Under the pieces are notes generated by a model. The model saw nothing but the letters and a program-made list of their open reading frames with translations, had not been told where the DNA came from and made no database searches. Below are positions 48,559 to 58,822 of a stretch of DNA of 64,000 nucleotides, piece by piece; the stretch's first letter is position 1; every line of letters begins with the position of its first letter. Source of the DNA: Vespula vulgaris (Eukaryota > Arthropoda > Insecta > Hymenoptera > Vespidae); NCBI RefSeq assembly GCF_905475345.1, contig NC_066606.1:2680001-2744000 (forward strand). Reading direction: 5' to 3'. The translations under genes were made by a program, and so were the position numbers.

Positions 48559-50639
48559 TATATAAATGCATATATATGTAGTACCTGTAAAATAACGAGA
48601 ATAACTGCGTAAATCGTAAGATAACGAGTCTCTTCTTTAAAGAATAACGAAGCTACTTCAACGAGCTTGATAATAAAAAGTCAGTACTTCTGTCTAGACG
48701 AACACGACATAGACAGAGTTAAAAAAAAAAGAAAGAAAGAAAAAATAAGAAAAAGATAAGAGAAAGAGAGAGAACGAAAAAAGTAGAATTTATTTGAATA
48801 TTTATTGTAACAATGAATTTCTCTTGAAAGGAATATTATCTCTCAGTAGAAACGTTAAAAATCGACGAGACAAAGGGTGAATTTTTTTTAATCCAACCAT
48901 TTTATTGAGACGATTTATTATTATTTAAAGTTTACGATAACTGGAAAATAATCTTTCTTGACGATCATAGCAAACCTAATAATTGCGAGTAAATATATAT
49001 AAATATATAATATTAAATGAATTGATGAGACGTATAGAGAAAAAAATAAAAATTTTTAATTGCATTTTCTTTTGTAATAATTATTATTCTTTTTCTTTCT
49101 TTCTTTCTTTCTTTCGTTCTTTCGTTTTATTGTTTTTTTAAGAAAATATCATAAATCGAAAGAATAAAAATTCATCTCTTCCTCTTCTATCATTTTTCTT
49201 TTCTTTTTCCTCTCCCCTGACTTTTTCGGCACTCCCGTCATTTATTTATCCTTTTCTACCATCGTACGTAATTCTTAATTAAATTTTAATCCTACAATTA
49301 TTTCATATAAAATATTATAAATGCATTAATATCGATATAAAATAAAAATAATCTACTTTTCTAAAAATAATCTACTTTCTAAAAATAATCTTCTTCGAAA
49401 TCGTCCTTTCGATAATTTTTATTATTTATCCTTTGATAAGCGTACTTACGTAGCTCGAATTTTACTTTACGAAAGAAAAAAAAAAAAAAAAGAATGGAAA
49501 AGGAAAAGAAAAAGTGAGAGAAAGATAGAGCGTGTTTCATTGGAGCAAAAGAGACAGAAAGAAAGAGAAAGAGAAAGAGAAAGAGAAGGAAGAAAAGCTT
49601 GGAAAAAGAGAGAAGATAAAGATACAGAGAAACAGAAAGAGAAAGAGATAGAAAGAAAGTAAAGGAAGACAGTATGTAATGAAGAACAGCACAAACGTAG
49701 AGAGATTCTCGTATAGTAGAATCCAGAAGAATATAATTAACGTACGCTCTTGCAATATTTAGAGAAAAAACGTATATACGAAGAGAAAAAAAAAGAAAAG
49801 AAAAGAAAAATGCGACAGGTGGATTCGGTTAATTTCAAAACCAGCTGAATAAAACGTGAAATTGTGTTCGCATTAGTCGTTATACGCCTTCATACGGTGT
49901 ATCGTATGTATTATCTAGAAAATTTAATCTTAAAAATTGTGTCATCAGAATATTTCCAGACACCTAAGTCTTTACAATAATTAAGAAGAGAGTTTCTTTA
50001 ATCTTTCTTCGTTTTCTTCTTTTCCTCTTTTTCCTTTTTTCTTTTGTATTTCTATATTAATTCTAATTTTAATTATGATTTTAATTTCACGACACAAACG
50101 TCCGTTTTTCTAATCCAATCGAAATTTTATAAAATTCGTTTACGAACAAGATTTGTTAAATCAAAGGAAGAGTATAATCTTATACATCGTGTAACAGTAT
50201 CAGATAATACGTAAGTCGATCAACGATCGATAATTACGATTATATATAACAATTTCTTAATTAATTAAAGAAAGTAATCTTAACGGTACGTAGTAGTATT
50301 ATTCATCTGATTAAGAATTAATAATTACATATACGTATACGCACTAAAAAAAAATTCATGAATGATCGATTCTCACGTTAATTCAATTTAACATTTCTTT
50401 CATTACCCCTTTTACTTTCTCTTTTTTCTCTTTTTAATCTACGTAAAAGAACATTCATTACTTCTAAACGTTTTAGATCGAATACGAACGATTTGTCATA
50501 ACGCACGCACACACACGCGTACACATACACACGTATACACACACGTACTATATATTACAAATCGAATACGATTTCGTTGTTTATTAATGAAAATTTCGTT
50601 AACTGGGAAAATTTACGAAACGATATTCCCTAGGAAATC

Positions 50640-50885
50640 GTTAACATGCACACCAATGCCACGAACAACAACTCTCCTATCTCCATTCTCTCGGGCGGCT
50701 TGCTTTTGTAGCAGTTATCGATATCTAAACCCTTGTTTGCTACTGATAGGGTAGCAGCAAGACGAGTACAACACGGACCCTTTCATGCTAACATCGCGTA
50801 TAATGTCTTATCCTAAGGTTCTATCGTGTCGGCCGTATAACTTGTTCATTTCTCCTATCGTCATTACACGCTCTATGAAATGAAT
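50640..50885. other. Complex island, candidate conserved non-coding element
   Basis: A 240-base block of balanced composition interrupts A+T-rich DNA (GGGCGGCTTGC, GATAGGGTAGCAGCAAGACG, GTCGGCCGTATAAC). No frame of useful length crosses it on either strand, so it is not obviously coding. It holds an ATCGAT palindrome core. It lacks microsatellites over its full length, which is rare here, and it ends at a (GT)n tract. Confidence 0.3.
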
Positions 50886-51522
50886 TAACATATGCGTGTG
50901 TGTGTACACATTATATATTATATGATCAGTGTCTTGAAAAAGAAAAAATATATATATATAATACATTACATATTATCGATATCAATTATATATTATTAAT
51001 TAAAAACATGTATACGCATAGGTAGCGAATAAAAACGGAATTAATTATTCTATACGATACTAACGTGCAAATAAATGCGCAATAAATTTATGCTAAACGA
51101 ATAACTTAAGTATATGGATATATAGTATATTTGTAGAGACGAATACAAATATAAATATATACATATATGTATATATATTACCTGTATATATGTAAATTGT
51201 GATATCTTCGGAAATAGAAGTTGAGATTTGAATTAATAGAACTGATCGAATCTAATGAAATCAAAATCTGTACGAGATAATTTTTAAATAAACTGCTAGG
51301 AGAGATTAAAACGACCTTCTCGTTCGTGTGTCTGCCGTCGACTGATGACGATGTTCTTTCTTTTAGTTCGTCGTAGTCTCCCTTATTGGTTTGTCCTCTA
51401 AATCTTATGTTTTGTTTATTTAACTTCGTTGTTATCTATCTTTCTCTCTCTTTCGTATTTCTATACATTTTATATATCGATCCAATCTAACAATGTATAT
51501 ATATATATATTGTTTTCTAACG
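50886..51522. other. Non-coding A+T-rich stretch
   Basis: TA/CATA tracts and a short complex piece at 51300-51400 (TGTCTGCCGTCGACTGATGACG). No gene seen. Confidence 0.6.
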
Positions 51523-51662
51523 TATACGTTAATACGAAATATTTTAACAAAGATTCATAGAAATCTTACTCCACGTTATATATAATTAAAAAAAAAAAAA
51601 AAAAAGAACAAAATAATATGAGTCACGTTAATATTTAAATCTTTTACGTCGTCGATTAATTT

Positions 51663-51708
<46 letters not shown>

Positions 51709-51921
51709 AAATTTGTAAAGTTTGAGATTAATCGTTATACGTTAATACGAAATATTTTAACGAAGATTTATAGAAATCTTGTTGCGTTATATACGATTAA
51801 AAAAAAAATAAAAAAAGAAAAAAAGAAAACATATGAGTCACGTTAATATTTAAATCTCTTACGTCGTCGATTAATTTACACACACACACGCGCGCGTGTA
51901 AAGTTTTAAGGTCAATCGTTA
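51523..51921. repeat. Tandem duplication, about 213-base unit, with a different microsatellite in each copy
   Basis: TATACGTTAATACGAAATAT starts at 51523 and 51736. Both copies then carry AGAAATCTT, a poly-A run, ATATGAGTCACGTTAATATT and ACGTCGTCGATTAATTTA. They end in GTAAAGTTT and ATCGTTA words (51714 and 51898). Between the last two blocks copy one has (CATA)n(TA)n at 51662-51709 while copy two has (AC)n(GC)n at 51879-51895. The AP-1-type core TGAGTCA is kept in both copies (51619-51625 and 51834-51840). Confidence 0.9.
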
Positions 51922-52565
51922 AAATGTAATTGTTAAAAATTTATTTCTATTTAACGTTGAAGTAAAATGAATGAAAAAAAAAGATGACGAAAGAATGTCA
52001 TATATAACATTGTAACATTGTTGAATGGTTTATCATTAAGTCATGTCATTTCATCGTTAAATTTGTATAGGATTTTCTGAGTAGATACTCTAAGTAGTAC
52101 AAACTGGTATTGATCGAACGAATAGAATGGAACAAAGAGGAGATGAAAGTAGGCCGTGTAAGATATTAAAACGGTGATGGCTCATACTCGTTCTTATTTT
52201 CTTTTAATCGTTAGTTCTGAATTGTATTGTACGTTTGGAGTGTTTTTCATTAGCCAATCGCGTATAATTTTTGAATGAAATTAGACATTGTTATTAGTCG
52301 ATGAATTATTAATGAATTACGGATTGATATTACTTGATACAATATTTATTATTCACCGAGACATAAATATCTTCGGAAACATCGTCGTTCTTATGGAAAC
52401 AAAAAAATATATATATAAAATCGATCGAGTATGAACTTTACGGAAATATAATTATTGTTAGAAGGGAAAAAAAGAAAAAGAGAAAGAAAAGAAATGGTTG
52501 AAATTATTGAAATAAGAACAATCTTTAAATTACCCTTGAAAGTTTGATCATCGTCAAGCTTAAAA
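51922..52565. other. Non-coding A+T-rich stretch
   Basis: Ordinary complexity without simple repeats to about 52390, then a short TA and a purine run. No open frame of note and no motif cluster seen. Confidence 0.6.
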
Positions 52566-52876
52566 TATCATACGTCTGATAAAAACGTGTTACTGTAATT
52601 ATACGATTACAAATTATGAAAATAATACACATGAAAATGAAAATATACCTCATTATATTATACTCATGGAAAATGTGATTACTTCAAATAAAAAAATCAT
52701 ACGTATGATAAAACCGTGTAAAATATTATAACGAGTATCAAAATTGAAATCTTACCAATCGTAAAATTTAATACACGAAATTACAATTACTTTAATTACG
52801 TGATTATATTTAGAAAAATGTATATATACTTCGTTACATTATATTCACGAAAAGTGTGATTACTTAATCGTATTAT
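52566..52876. repeat. Degenerate interleaved tandem repeat
   Basis: ATCATACGTCTGATAAAAAC (52567) pairs with ATCATACGTATGATAAAACC (52696). A second block, CATTATATTATACTCATGGA then AAATGTGATTACTT (52651), pairs with CGTTACATTATATTCACGAA then AAGTGTGATTACTT (52831). The two spacings differ (129 and 180), so indels separate the copies. No coding potential. Confidence 0.7.
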
Positions 52877-52929
52877 TTACAAAAAGTACAAAAACAAGAA
52901 ACAATGAAAAAAAAAGTTTCAATATTTAA

Positions 52930-52970
52930 AAAAAAAGAAAAGAAAAGAAAAGAAAAGAAAAGAAAAGAAA
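52930..52970. repeat. (AAAAG)n microsatellite
   Basis: Pentanucleotide purine repeat of about eight units directly after the 52.6 kb degenerate tandem repeat. Confidence 0.9.
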
Positions 52971-54106
52971 GAAAAAAAAACAATATTAAAATTACACAGG
53001 AAAGTTTAGATTCGTCGTCGGCTAGTCCTAATTTATTTGACACGCGCACGCGTGTATAAAATTATTATTATTAGAAGAAGAAAGCATATCAGAATAGAAG
53101 AGAGAGTTGGTACTCGCGGCTTAGTAGTTGACAAGTAAAGTTCGAACTTGAAAACAGCTGCAAGCGACTCGTCTCGCTCTATGTTCCCTCCCAAGTTGTT
53201 GGATCGAAATCACGATTTCGACGTAAAGCGAATTACCGAAGTTCCATGGCATGGATGGGAGAGAAGGTGGTGGTTTGGAGGGACGCGACCGAATGACATA
53301 GAGAGACAGAGAGAGACAGAGACAGACAGACAGACAGACAGAGACAGAGAGAGAGAGAGAGAGAGGCTTCTACTCTCGGTAAATAATTTCTCGACTTTGT
53401 CGCTTGCAGCCATGAGTTCCACACGAGAATGAACATGACGAGACTAGAGTAAGGCCGAAAATGTTGGTGGTGATGGTGGTGATGGTAGTGGTGAATGATA
53501 ATCGCCTTCTAAACTTCGTTTCCTGTTATATGTGTGTGTGTTTCTTTTAGACGCTATCACCTATTTGAAAATAAGCGAGAAAAGTTTCTTAGATATAGAG
53601 ATATACGTTCCGATTATTTTCGTTCATATAATTCGCGTGAAATTTTCTCCTTTTTGTTCTCTTTTATTTTTATTATATTTACCTCCTTCTTTTCTCCTTC
53701 TTCTTCTTTCTTTCTTTTTTTTTTTTTGATTTTCTATTGCCAGAAGAAAATTCGAAGATACGAATAATACGAAAAGATTTCATCGAAAAGCATGTAGAAC
53801 ACAAATTTTCGAAATCCAATTTTTTCATCTATTTCTTTCTCTCTGTCTTTCTCGTTAAATCTACGAGAACCCATGGCGATATTGTGAGCGTATTTTTACG
53901 AGCGTTCGTTGCTTTACCAACTAACTTTTCCACAATATTTCCATTCTATTCCTACAGACTATTCTTACAATCGCATTAGTCATTTATATTGAATTATAAA
54001 TGTAAAATTCATACGAGTATATCTCGATAGCTTCGTAAAAAAAAAGAAAAAGAAGAAGAAACATCGAAACATATGCAGGATTAAAAAAAAAAGAAATAAA
54101 ACAAAC

Positions 54107-54161
54107 AGAACAGAACAGAACAAAACAAAACAAAACAAAATAAAATAAAATAAAATAAAAC
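54107..54161. repeat. Pentanucleotide gradient AACAG to AACAA to AATAA
   Basis: Successive blocks are (AACAG)n, (AACAA)n and (AATAA)n without interruption. Each block differs from the last by one substitution. This is the signature of point mutation followed by re-expansion inside one microsatellite. Confidence 0.75.
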
Positions 54162-54533
54162 TGATTGACCGGAATCCGTCAATCGCCATTATAACGTAGA
54201 AAAAGAAAAACAGAAAAATCTATGACAAATGATAGATGAGAAATAATACATACTACAGAATAAATACTTCAACGACTATCAATCTATCTATCAAGCGACC
54301 AACCAACCGAACTTAGCTATCTACCGAGTATGAGAGAAACCCTCTCTTACAGGTTTCCTCGACCATTATACTGCGGTTGAAAACAGAATGACAGACACGT
54401 AGCCGCGATTCGGTCAAATAATTTCCTATCTAACTTCCGCGAGCCGACGATTAACGTTTAATTCGCCGTGGAATCCCAAGGAAAGGGATAGAACATTGTG
54501 ATGTAGAAGGAGTTAAAGATGAAAGAGCTACCT

Positions 54534-54563
54534 AGAGAGAGAAAGAGATAGAGAAAGAGAGAG

Positions 54564-54611
<48 letters not shown>

Positions 54612-54715
54612 GGATCTCATTGTGAACTCTGGGATTCTGTGCAACCGCAGATATATCAGGCAGCATCTCGCCTAGTTTCTCGTATATCATTCACGTAACA
54701 CATGGCGCCATCCCT

Positions 54716-54757
<42 letters not shown>
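54534..54757. repeat. Paired (GA)n blocks with a shared CCTAGAGAGAGAAAGAG start
   Basis: Two (GA)n blocks (54534-54610 and 54715-54757) each begin with CCTAGAGAGAGAAAGAG. Between them lie about 100 bases of complex DNA (54611-54714, with CATGGCGCCATC, an ATGGCGCCAT palindrome). The shared start suggests local duplication of the microsatellite with its left flank. Confidence 0.8.
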
Positions 54758-54760
<3 letters not shown>

Positions 54761-55096
54761 TGCCAAGGACGAGACACTCCCTTTTCCTTCTCTTCGTACG
54801 AGATATCCTCGTCTATCTAGGAAGGTAAAGGCAAAGGGAAAGACGATGGTTTAATTTATCACCGTTCCTAACTCGAATCGCGTCTCTTCAAGTGCCGTCT
54901 CTCAACCCCCATCTCTTTCTATCTCTCTCTCTCTCTCTTTCTGTGTGTATGTGTGTGTGTCGTTCTCTGTCTCTCTGTTTCTCTTTCTTTCTTTCTCTCT
55001 CCGACAGATGTAGACTAACTTGTAATCAAGGATCTTGAAGTCTGATCAACTATTGAAACGCGTCGAATGGACCCTCAAACGTTTTGATATATTTGA

Positions 55097-55100
<4 letters not shown>

Positions 55101-55131
<31 letters not shown>

Positions 55132-55144
55132 TGTAGGTAGGTAT
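55101..55144. repeat. (TATG)n passing into (TAGG)n
   Basis: TATG units to 55134 are followed by TAGGTAGGTA, again creating a TAGGTAG heptamer by microsatellite mutation. This shows how such heptamers can arise without selection. Confidence 0.9.
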
Positions 55145-55159
55145 ATGTATAGGTATACG

Positions 55160-55425
55160 ATATTCTGATGATTATTTAATAAATATATTTCTAGATAATG
55201 TTACGTATTCACATTTGTCTGAACAAATGTCAGAGTTGAAAAATTGAATTAAAGAAAAGTGTTACGATACGTAAATGAATTTACAAGATTTGATATAAGA
55301 TGGACAAATGAAACAGATGATAATTTAATAAATATATTAAGTCATAAGTTAGATTAATAAATACGTTTCTAGATAATTTTACGTATTCACATTTGTCCGA
55401 ACAAATGTCATAGTTGAAAAATTGT
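55160..55425. repeat. Tandem duplication, about 178-base unit, containing a conserved 8-base hairpin
   Basis: TTCTAGATAAT(G/T)TTACGTATTC precedes ACATTTGT-CTGA-ACAAATGT (55211-55230) in copy one and ACATTTGT-CCGA-ACAAATGT (55389-55408) in copy two. Both are followed by GTCA(G/T)AGTTGAAAAATTG. An extra ATGATAATTTAATAAATATA word at 55317 matches the start of copy one. The perfect inverted repeat is intact in both copies while other positions differ. Confidence 0.85.
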
Positions 55426-55655
55426 GAAAGGAAGAAAAAAGAAAATACGGATTCGTTCATTCTATAAAGTGTATTGTACTTTTGTGAATATATATATATA
55501 GTTTTTTTTTTGGAACATTTAAAATAGTTTCCAACAAATACATCGTTAACGAGGAAACAGTCGCAGTCGAAAAGCAAAATAGAATTGTTTTCTCCGAATC
55601 AAACACACAATGTACTAGCCGAACTAACGACGCGATGCACTACTACAGTACTAAC

Positions 55656-55677
55656 TACAACAACAACAACAACAACA

Positions 55678-55717
<40 letters not shown>

Positions 55718-55720
55718 TTA
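55656..55720. repeat. (ACA)n(ACT)n compound trinucleotide repeat
   Basis: ACA units at 55656-55679 change to ACT at 55679-55720. The frames read as poly-Thr or, on the other strand, poly-Val, which explains the open frames here. Confidence 0.95.
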
Positions 55721-56639
55721 CTATTTCTACTCTCGATGAAAGCCGATTGAAATTGGACGTATCGATCGATCCACGGTAACCAAGCGGAATATTCTTTAAT
55801 GCATCGACGGTAAAGATTTCATATTCGTATACCTCGTAACTACTTCGAACTACCAATCTCGTTCGATAGATTCATTTAAAGGATCAAAAGGTAAAGTAAA
55901 CTTAAATAACATGGATATGCGTCCATCGAAATAATACATAAATTCGATAAAAACGAAACTATTATATTTATCGCGACATTGCATATCGTGCTTGTACGTT
56001 TAAAAAAAGAAAACAAAAAAATATTTTTTACTCGCCCATTAAGTTTCATTCATAATAAGAAAGGAAAATAATAATGAAGAATAAAAAGAAAAAAAAAGAG
56101 AGCAGATGACTGACGAATAAAACAAATTGGTAAGAGTATAATCCATTAAAATAACGATTACGATCGTAGACATCGTAACGAAGTGTACTTACTTACACGA
56201 TATAATTTCAACTATTACTCTGATATAATTTCAATAATGAAATATAAAATAACGATAAGTCGCGGATAAAATCTGTCAATAACAAACCGCGAGTATTACG
56301 TATCCTCCAAGATACTTAAACTTTCCAAAGATGAAAGAAATAACGAAATAAAAAAAAAAAGATAAATAACAAACGATCGATCGATAATGGAAGAACAGAA
56401 AAAAAGAATAAATAAAGATAAAAACAAAACGAGCGAACGAACGAACGAACAAAAAAAGAAAGAAAGAAAGAAAGAAAGAAAAGAGAAAAGAAAAGAATAA
56501 AAATAGAAAATGTAGAAAGATAAAATAACATTAACACGATATATATCTACATATAAACGTATAAACATATAACAACAATGGAAATAATTTTGATAATGGA
56601 TGTATCATACCGTGAATACTACTATCGATGCGTTTTACA
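55721..56639. other. Non-coding stretch
   Basis: Complex to about 55900, then A+T-rich DNA, (CGAA)n at 56432-56450 and (GAAA)n at 56456-56482. No gene seen. Confidence 0.6.
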
Positions 56640-57060
56640 CGTCACGGGACAACCCAACAGCAAGTATTTACGTACTACATACGTACCTAGGTGTACCTAG
56701 GTACCTCTCAACTATCTAGCTAAAGGTAGTAGCACGTTACTTTCAACAAGGGTAGTTCATCAGTGCGGTACACTATCGCATTAGCATACAATCCAGCCAG
56801 GGGCCATGTCGACGATTGCCAAGCGACGCTTTCAACCCCTTACAGTTACCGATAGTCTCATCCTGATTCGTCCTACCACGAGCAAAGCACCCTTTTCCTA
56901 TCTACCTATCTACTTCTCACACCCCTTATCCTCTACCCCCTACCTCTTACCCATATCCCTCATTCTCCTTCTACCACCCTCACAACCACCCATCACTACC
57001 ATCACCACCACCACCACCACCACCACCACCAACCATCACCACACAACTATCGTTCGGTGA
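56640..57060 (+). other. Complex island with initiator-like site and an 84-codon open frame
   Basis: The block begins with a CACGGGACAACCC stretch and GTACCTAGGTGTACCTAGGT repeats, then runs complex to 56880. A TTCATCAGTGC initiator-like site (A at 56762) lies 44 bases before ATG 56806 in the good context GGGGCCATGT. The frame (MSTIAKRRFQPLTVTDSLIL...) then enters Pro/Leu-rich sequence and an (ACC)n microsatellite read as Thr, stopping at 57058. The C-terminal half is low complexity and argues against a real protein. There is no TATA box. The first 30 or so codons could be a short exon, but no good donor is evident. Confidence 0.15.
57003..57030. repeat. (ACC)n microsatellite
   Basis: GC-rich trinucleotide repeat at the end of the 56.65 kb island, read as poly-Thr in the doubtful frame there. 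Confidence 0.95.
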
Positions 57061-58228
57061 ACCTCGACTTTATACCCCTTAGGGGGTGAAAGTTTACGGT
57101 GATAACTTTCCTTGGAGCACGCAACGAACCTTAAATTACCTTTGAGCCATGAACTAAGTCTTAAGAAGCATCTATGGTGTTGTTCGCCATTATGGCTTTC
57201 TCCGTTTAGTGTCACTCTCTTTTCTCTTCTCTTCTATTCTCGTTGTCGTTTACTGTTTTTTCTTTTCTCTTTTTTGCCTCTTTCTCTCTCCGTTGGTGTT
57301 TCTTTTTTTTTTTTAATGTGTTTTTCTGTTCTTCGTTTCTGCTTTTTTTTTTCATTGATTCATTTCATCAAATAGATTAAATTTATTCGTTTCGATATTA
57401 TTAATCGTGTCGTATCGTATCGCGAGTGGAAGAATGATGGAGGAAAGATATAAATAAAGTATCGATCAAGAATAGAAAATTTAGAAGGGAATCGACGAGA
57501 GATGTAATTTATAATCGTGTAAATTAATAATTTAGAAGTTACTGTTGTTTATACAGTTTGTAGTAGTAGTAGTAGTTATGTACTATCTATCGAGTTATCT
57601 AAAGTTATTTATATAATTTACAATACGATTAAATTATTGTGTTAATTATTTATATTAATTTATTATATATCATCTATTATTAATTTACTTATACAATTTT
57701 TTTAAACATTATATATATATATACAAATATATGTATGTATTTATATATGTATCTCTCGAGTAAATACATTTATTTATTTAAATCTTAATAACATTATCTT
57801 TCTGATTTCCCTTACGAATTTTTATCAACTTCTTTCCTTTCACTTTTTATCTCTCTTTTTTTTTTCTATACAATTCATTTTATATATGTATATAATCCTC
57901 GCTGATAAAGAATAATGACAAAGAACGAAAAAAGTATAATATGAAATTAATTTCGTCTCTTGAAAAAGATCGAAATTGAAGTAAAAAAATTAATCTTTAT
58001 TATCGATATATATATATATATATACCCCTTTCGATATATATATACGATATAACGACGAGATCCTACGGTCGAAGCATAAATTTGATAAAATTCGAAGAGA
58101 TGAGATGAAAGAGATATAAAGGTAGAAGAAAAAATTATGAGAAAGATGATAAGTTCGCGAGTGAAATGAAAGTGTTTTACTAATTACTACGTAGAAACGC
58201 AGTAGGAACGATTAGAAACAAGATGGTC
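57061..58228. other. Non-coding stretch left of the motif cluster
   Basis: C/T-rich DNA 57215-57360, (TAG)n 57561-57576, A+T-rich 57590-57780, and TA tracts 57710 and 58008-58024 with inverted GATATATATA/TATATATAC copies. A stretch of complex DNA at 58040-58228 leads into the motif cluster. Confidence 0.6.
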
Positions 58229-58311
58229 TAGGTAGGTAGATAGGTAGGTGGGTAGGTAGGTAAAAGCAAATAGCGACAGGTGCAGGTGTAATTAGTGGCA
58301 GGCTGCACCTG
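58229..58311. promoter_or_regulatory. Dense motif cluster: TAGGTAG heptamers, CAGGTG E-boxes, homeodomain core
   Basis: TAGGTAG occurs at 58229, 58233, 58241 and 58253, and TAGGTAA at 58257. Within the next 55 bases come two abutting CAGGTG boxes (58277-58282 and 58283-58288), TAATTAG (58289-58295) and the inverted box CACCTG (58306-58311). TAGGTAG is one of the TAGteam heptamers bound by the early zygotic activator Zelda in Drosophila. CAGGTG/CACCTG is the class of E-box bound by Snail/Scratch/ZEB-type zinc fingers and some bHLH dimers. The heptamers are partly explained by a (TAGG)n microsatellite; the E-boxes and the homeodomain core are not. The sequence to about 58410 stays complex. An enhancer or silencer role is inferred. 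Confidence 0.35.
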
Positions 58312-58716
58312 GAAAACGCCCTTCCGATAGGAAGAACTGCCACGAAGCCACGCTCGGCTAACATACCAACCGTTATTTATTACTCATTTAGCTCGTGTTA
58401 CTCGTTAAACGTGCACACCCATCTCCATTCTTCATTTTTTTCTCTCTTTTTCTTTTTCTTTTTCTTCTTCGTCTCCGTATTCTTTTTCTTTCTCTCCTTT
58501 CTTCTTCGTTATTATCATTTCTTTCGCTTTTTATTCATGAATCATATTTCGTCTTATCAAAATGAAGTTTTTATATTTGATGTTACGTAAAGAACAAATA
58601 ACGTTCTTCAAAGCGTTGAGTGGATGGAACAGATTTAGAAAGAAAGAAAGAGAGAGAAGGGGGAGATCCGTGTATTCATTAGTACGCTAACTTTCATAAC
58701 TTTTTGTTAATAATAT

Positions 58717-58720
<4 letters not shown>

Positions 58721-58760
<40 letters not shown>

Positions 58761-58767
58761 GGAGAGA
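58721..58767. repeat. (AG)n microsatellite
   Basis: Pure for 34 bases, then interrupted. It lies just left of the TTGGG/TTAGG tract. Confidence 0.95.
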
Positions 58768-58798
58768 TTAGCATATGTTTATTTTTAGATTGAATCGA

Positions 58799-58822
58799 GT
58801 TGGGTTGGGTTGGGTTAGGTTG
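58799..58822 (+). repeat. Short interstitial telomere-like repeat (TTGGG/TTAGG)
   Basis: GTTGGGTTGGGTTGGGTTAG then GTTG reads as three TTGGG units and one TTAGG unit. The ancestral insect telomere is (TTAGG)n, and TTAGG/TTGGG mixtures are known from Hymenoptera. The tract is only 24 bases and lies next to a (GA)n block, so it is more likely an interstitial relic than a chromosome end. Confidence 0.4.

Larger units (their letters stand above)
47608..50639. other. Non-coding stretch, no island stands out
   Basis: (GA)n 47700-47717 and 47762-47790, (AT)n, (TG)n, (AC)n, TTTC repeat 49097-49128, a 14-17 base word AATAATCTACTTT repeated near 49348-49395, purine tract 49485-49660 and A-rich 49775-49810. 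CA/CG alternation with ACGCACGCACACACACGCG at 50500-50520. No gene. Confidence 0.6.
52971..55100. other. Non-coding stretch with complex pieces
   Basis: GCGCACGCGTGT alternation near 53043, complex DNA 53105-53290 (open on the + strand, first ATG 53179, MFPPKLLDRNHDFD..., but merging into a (CAGA)n tract), GGTGGTGAT words 53464-53490, A/AACA-rich 54040-54160, complex CpG-bearing DNA 54290-54530 and GA blocks. No supported gene. Confidence 0.55.
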
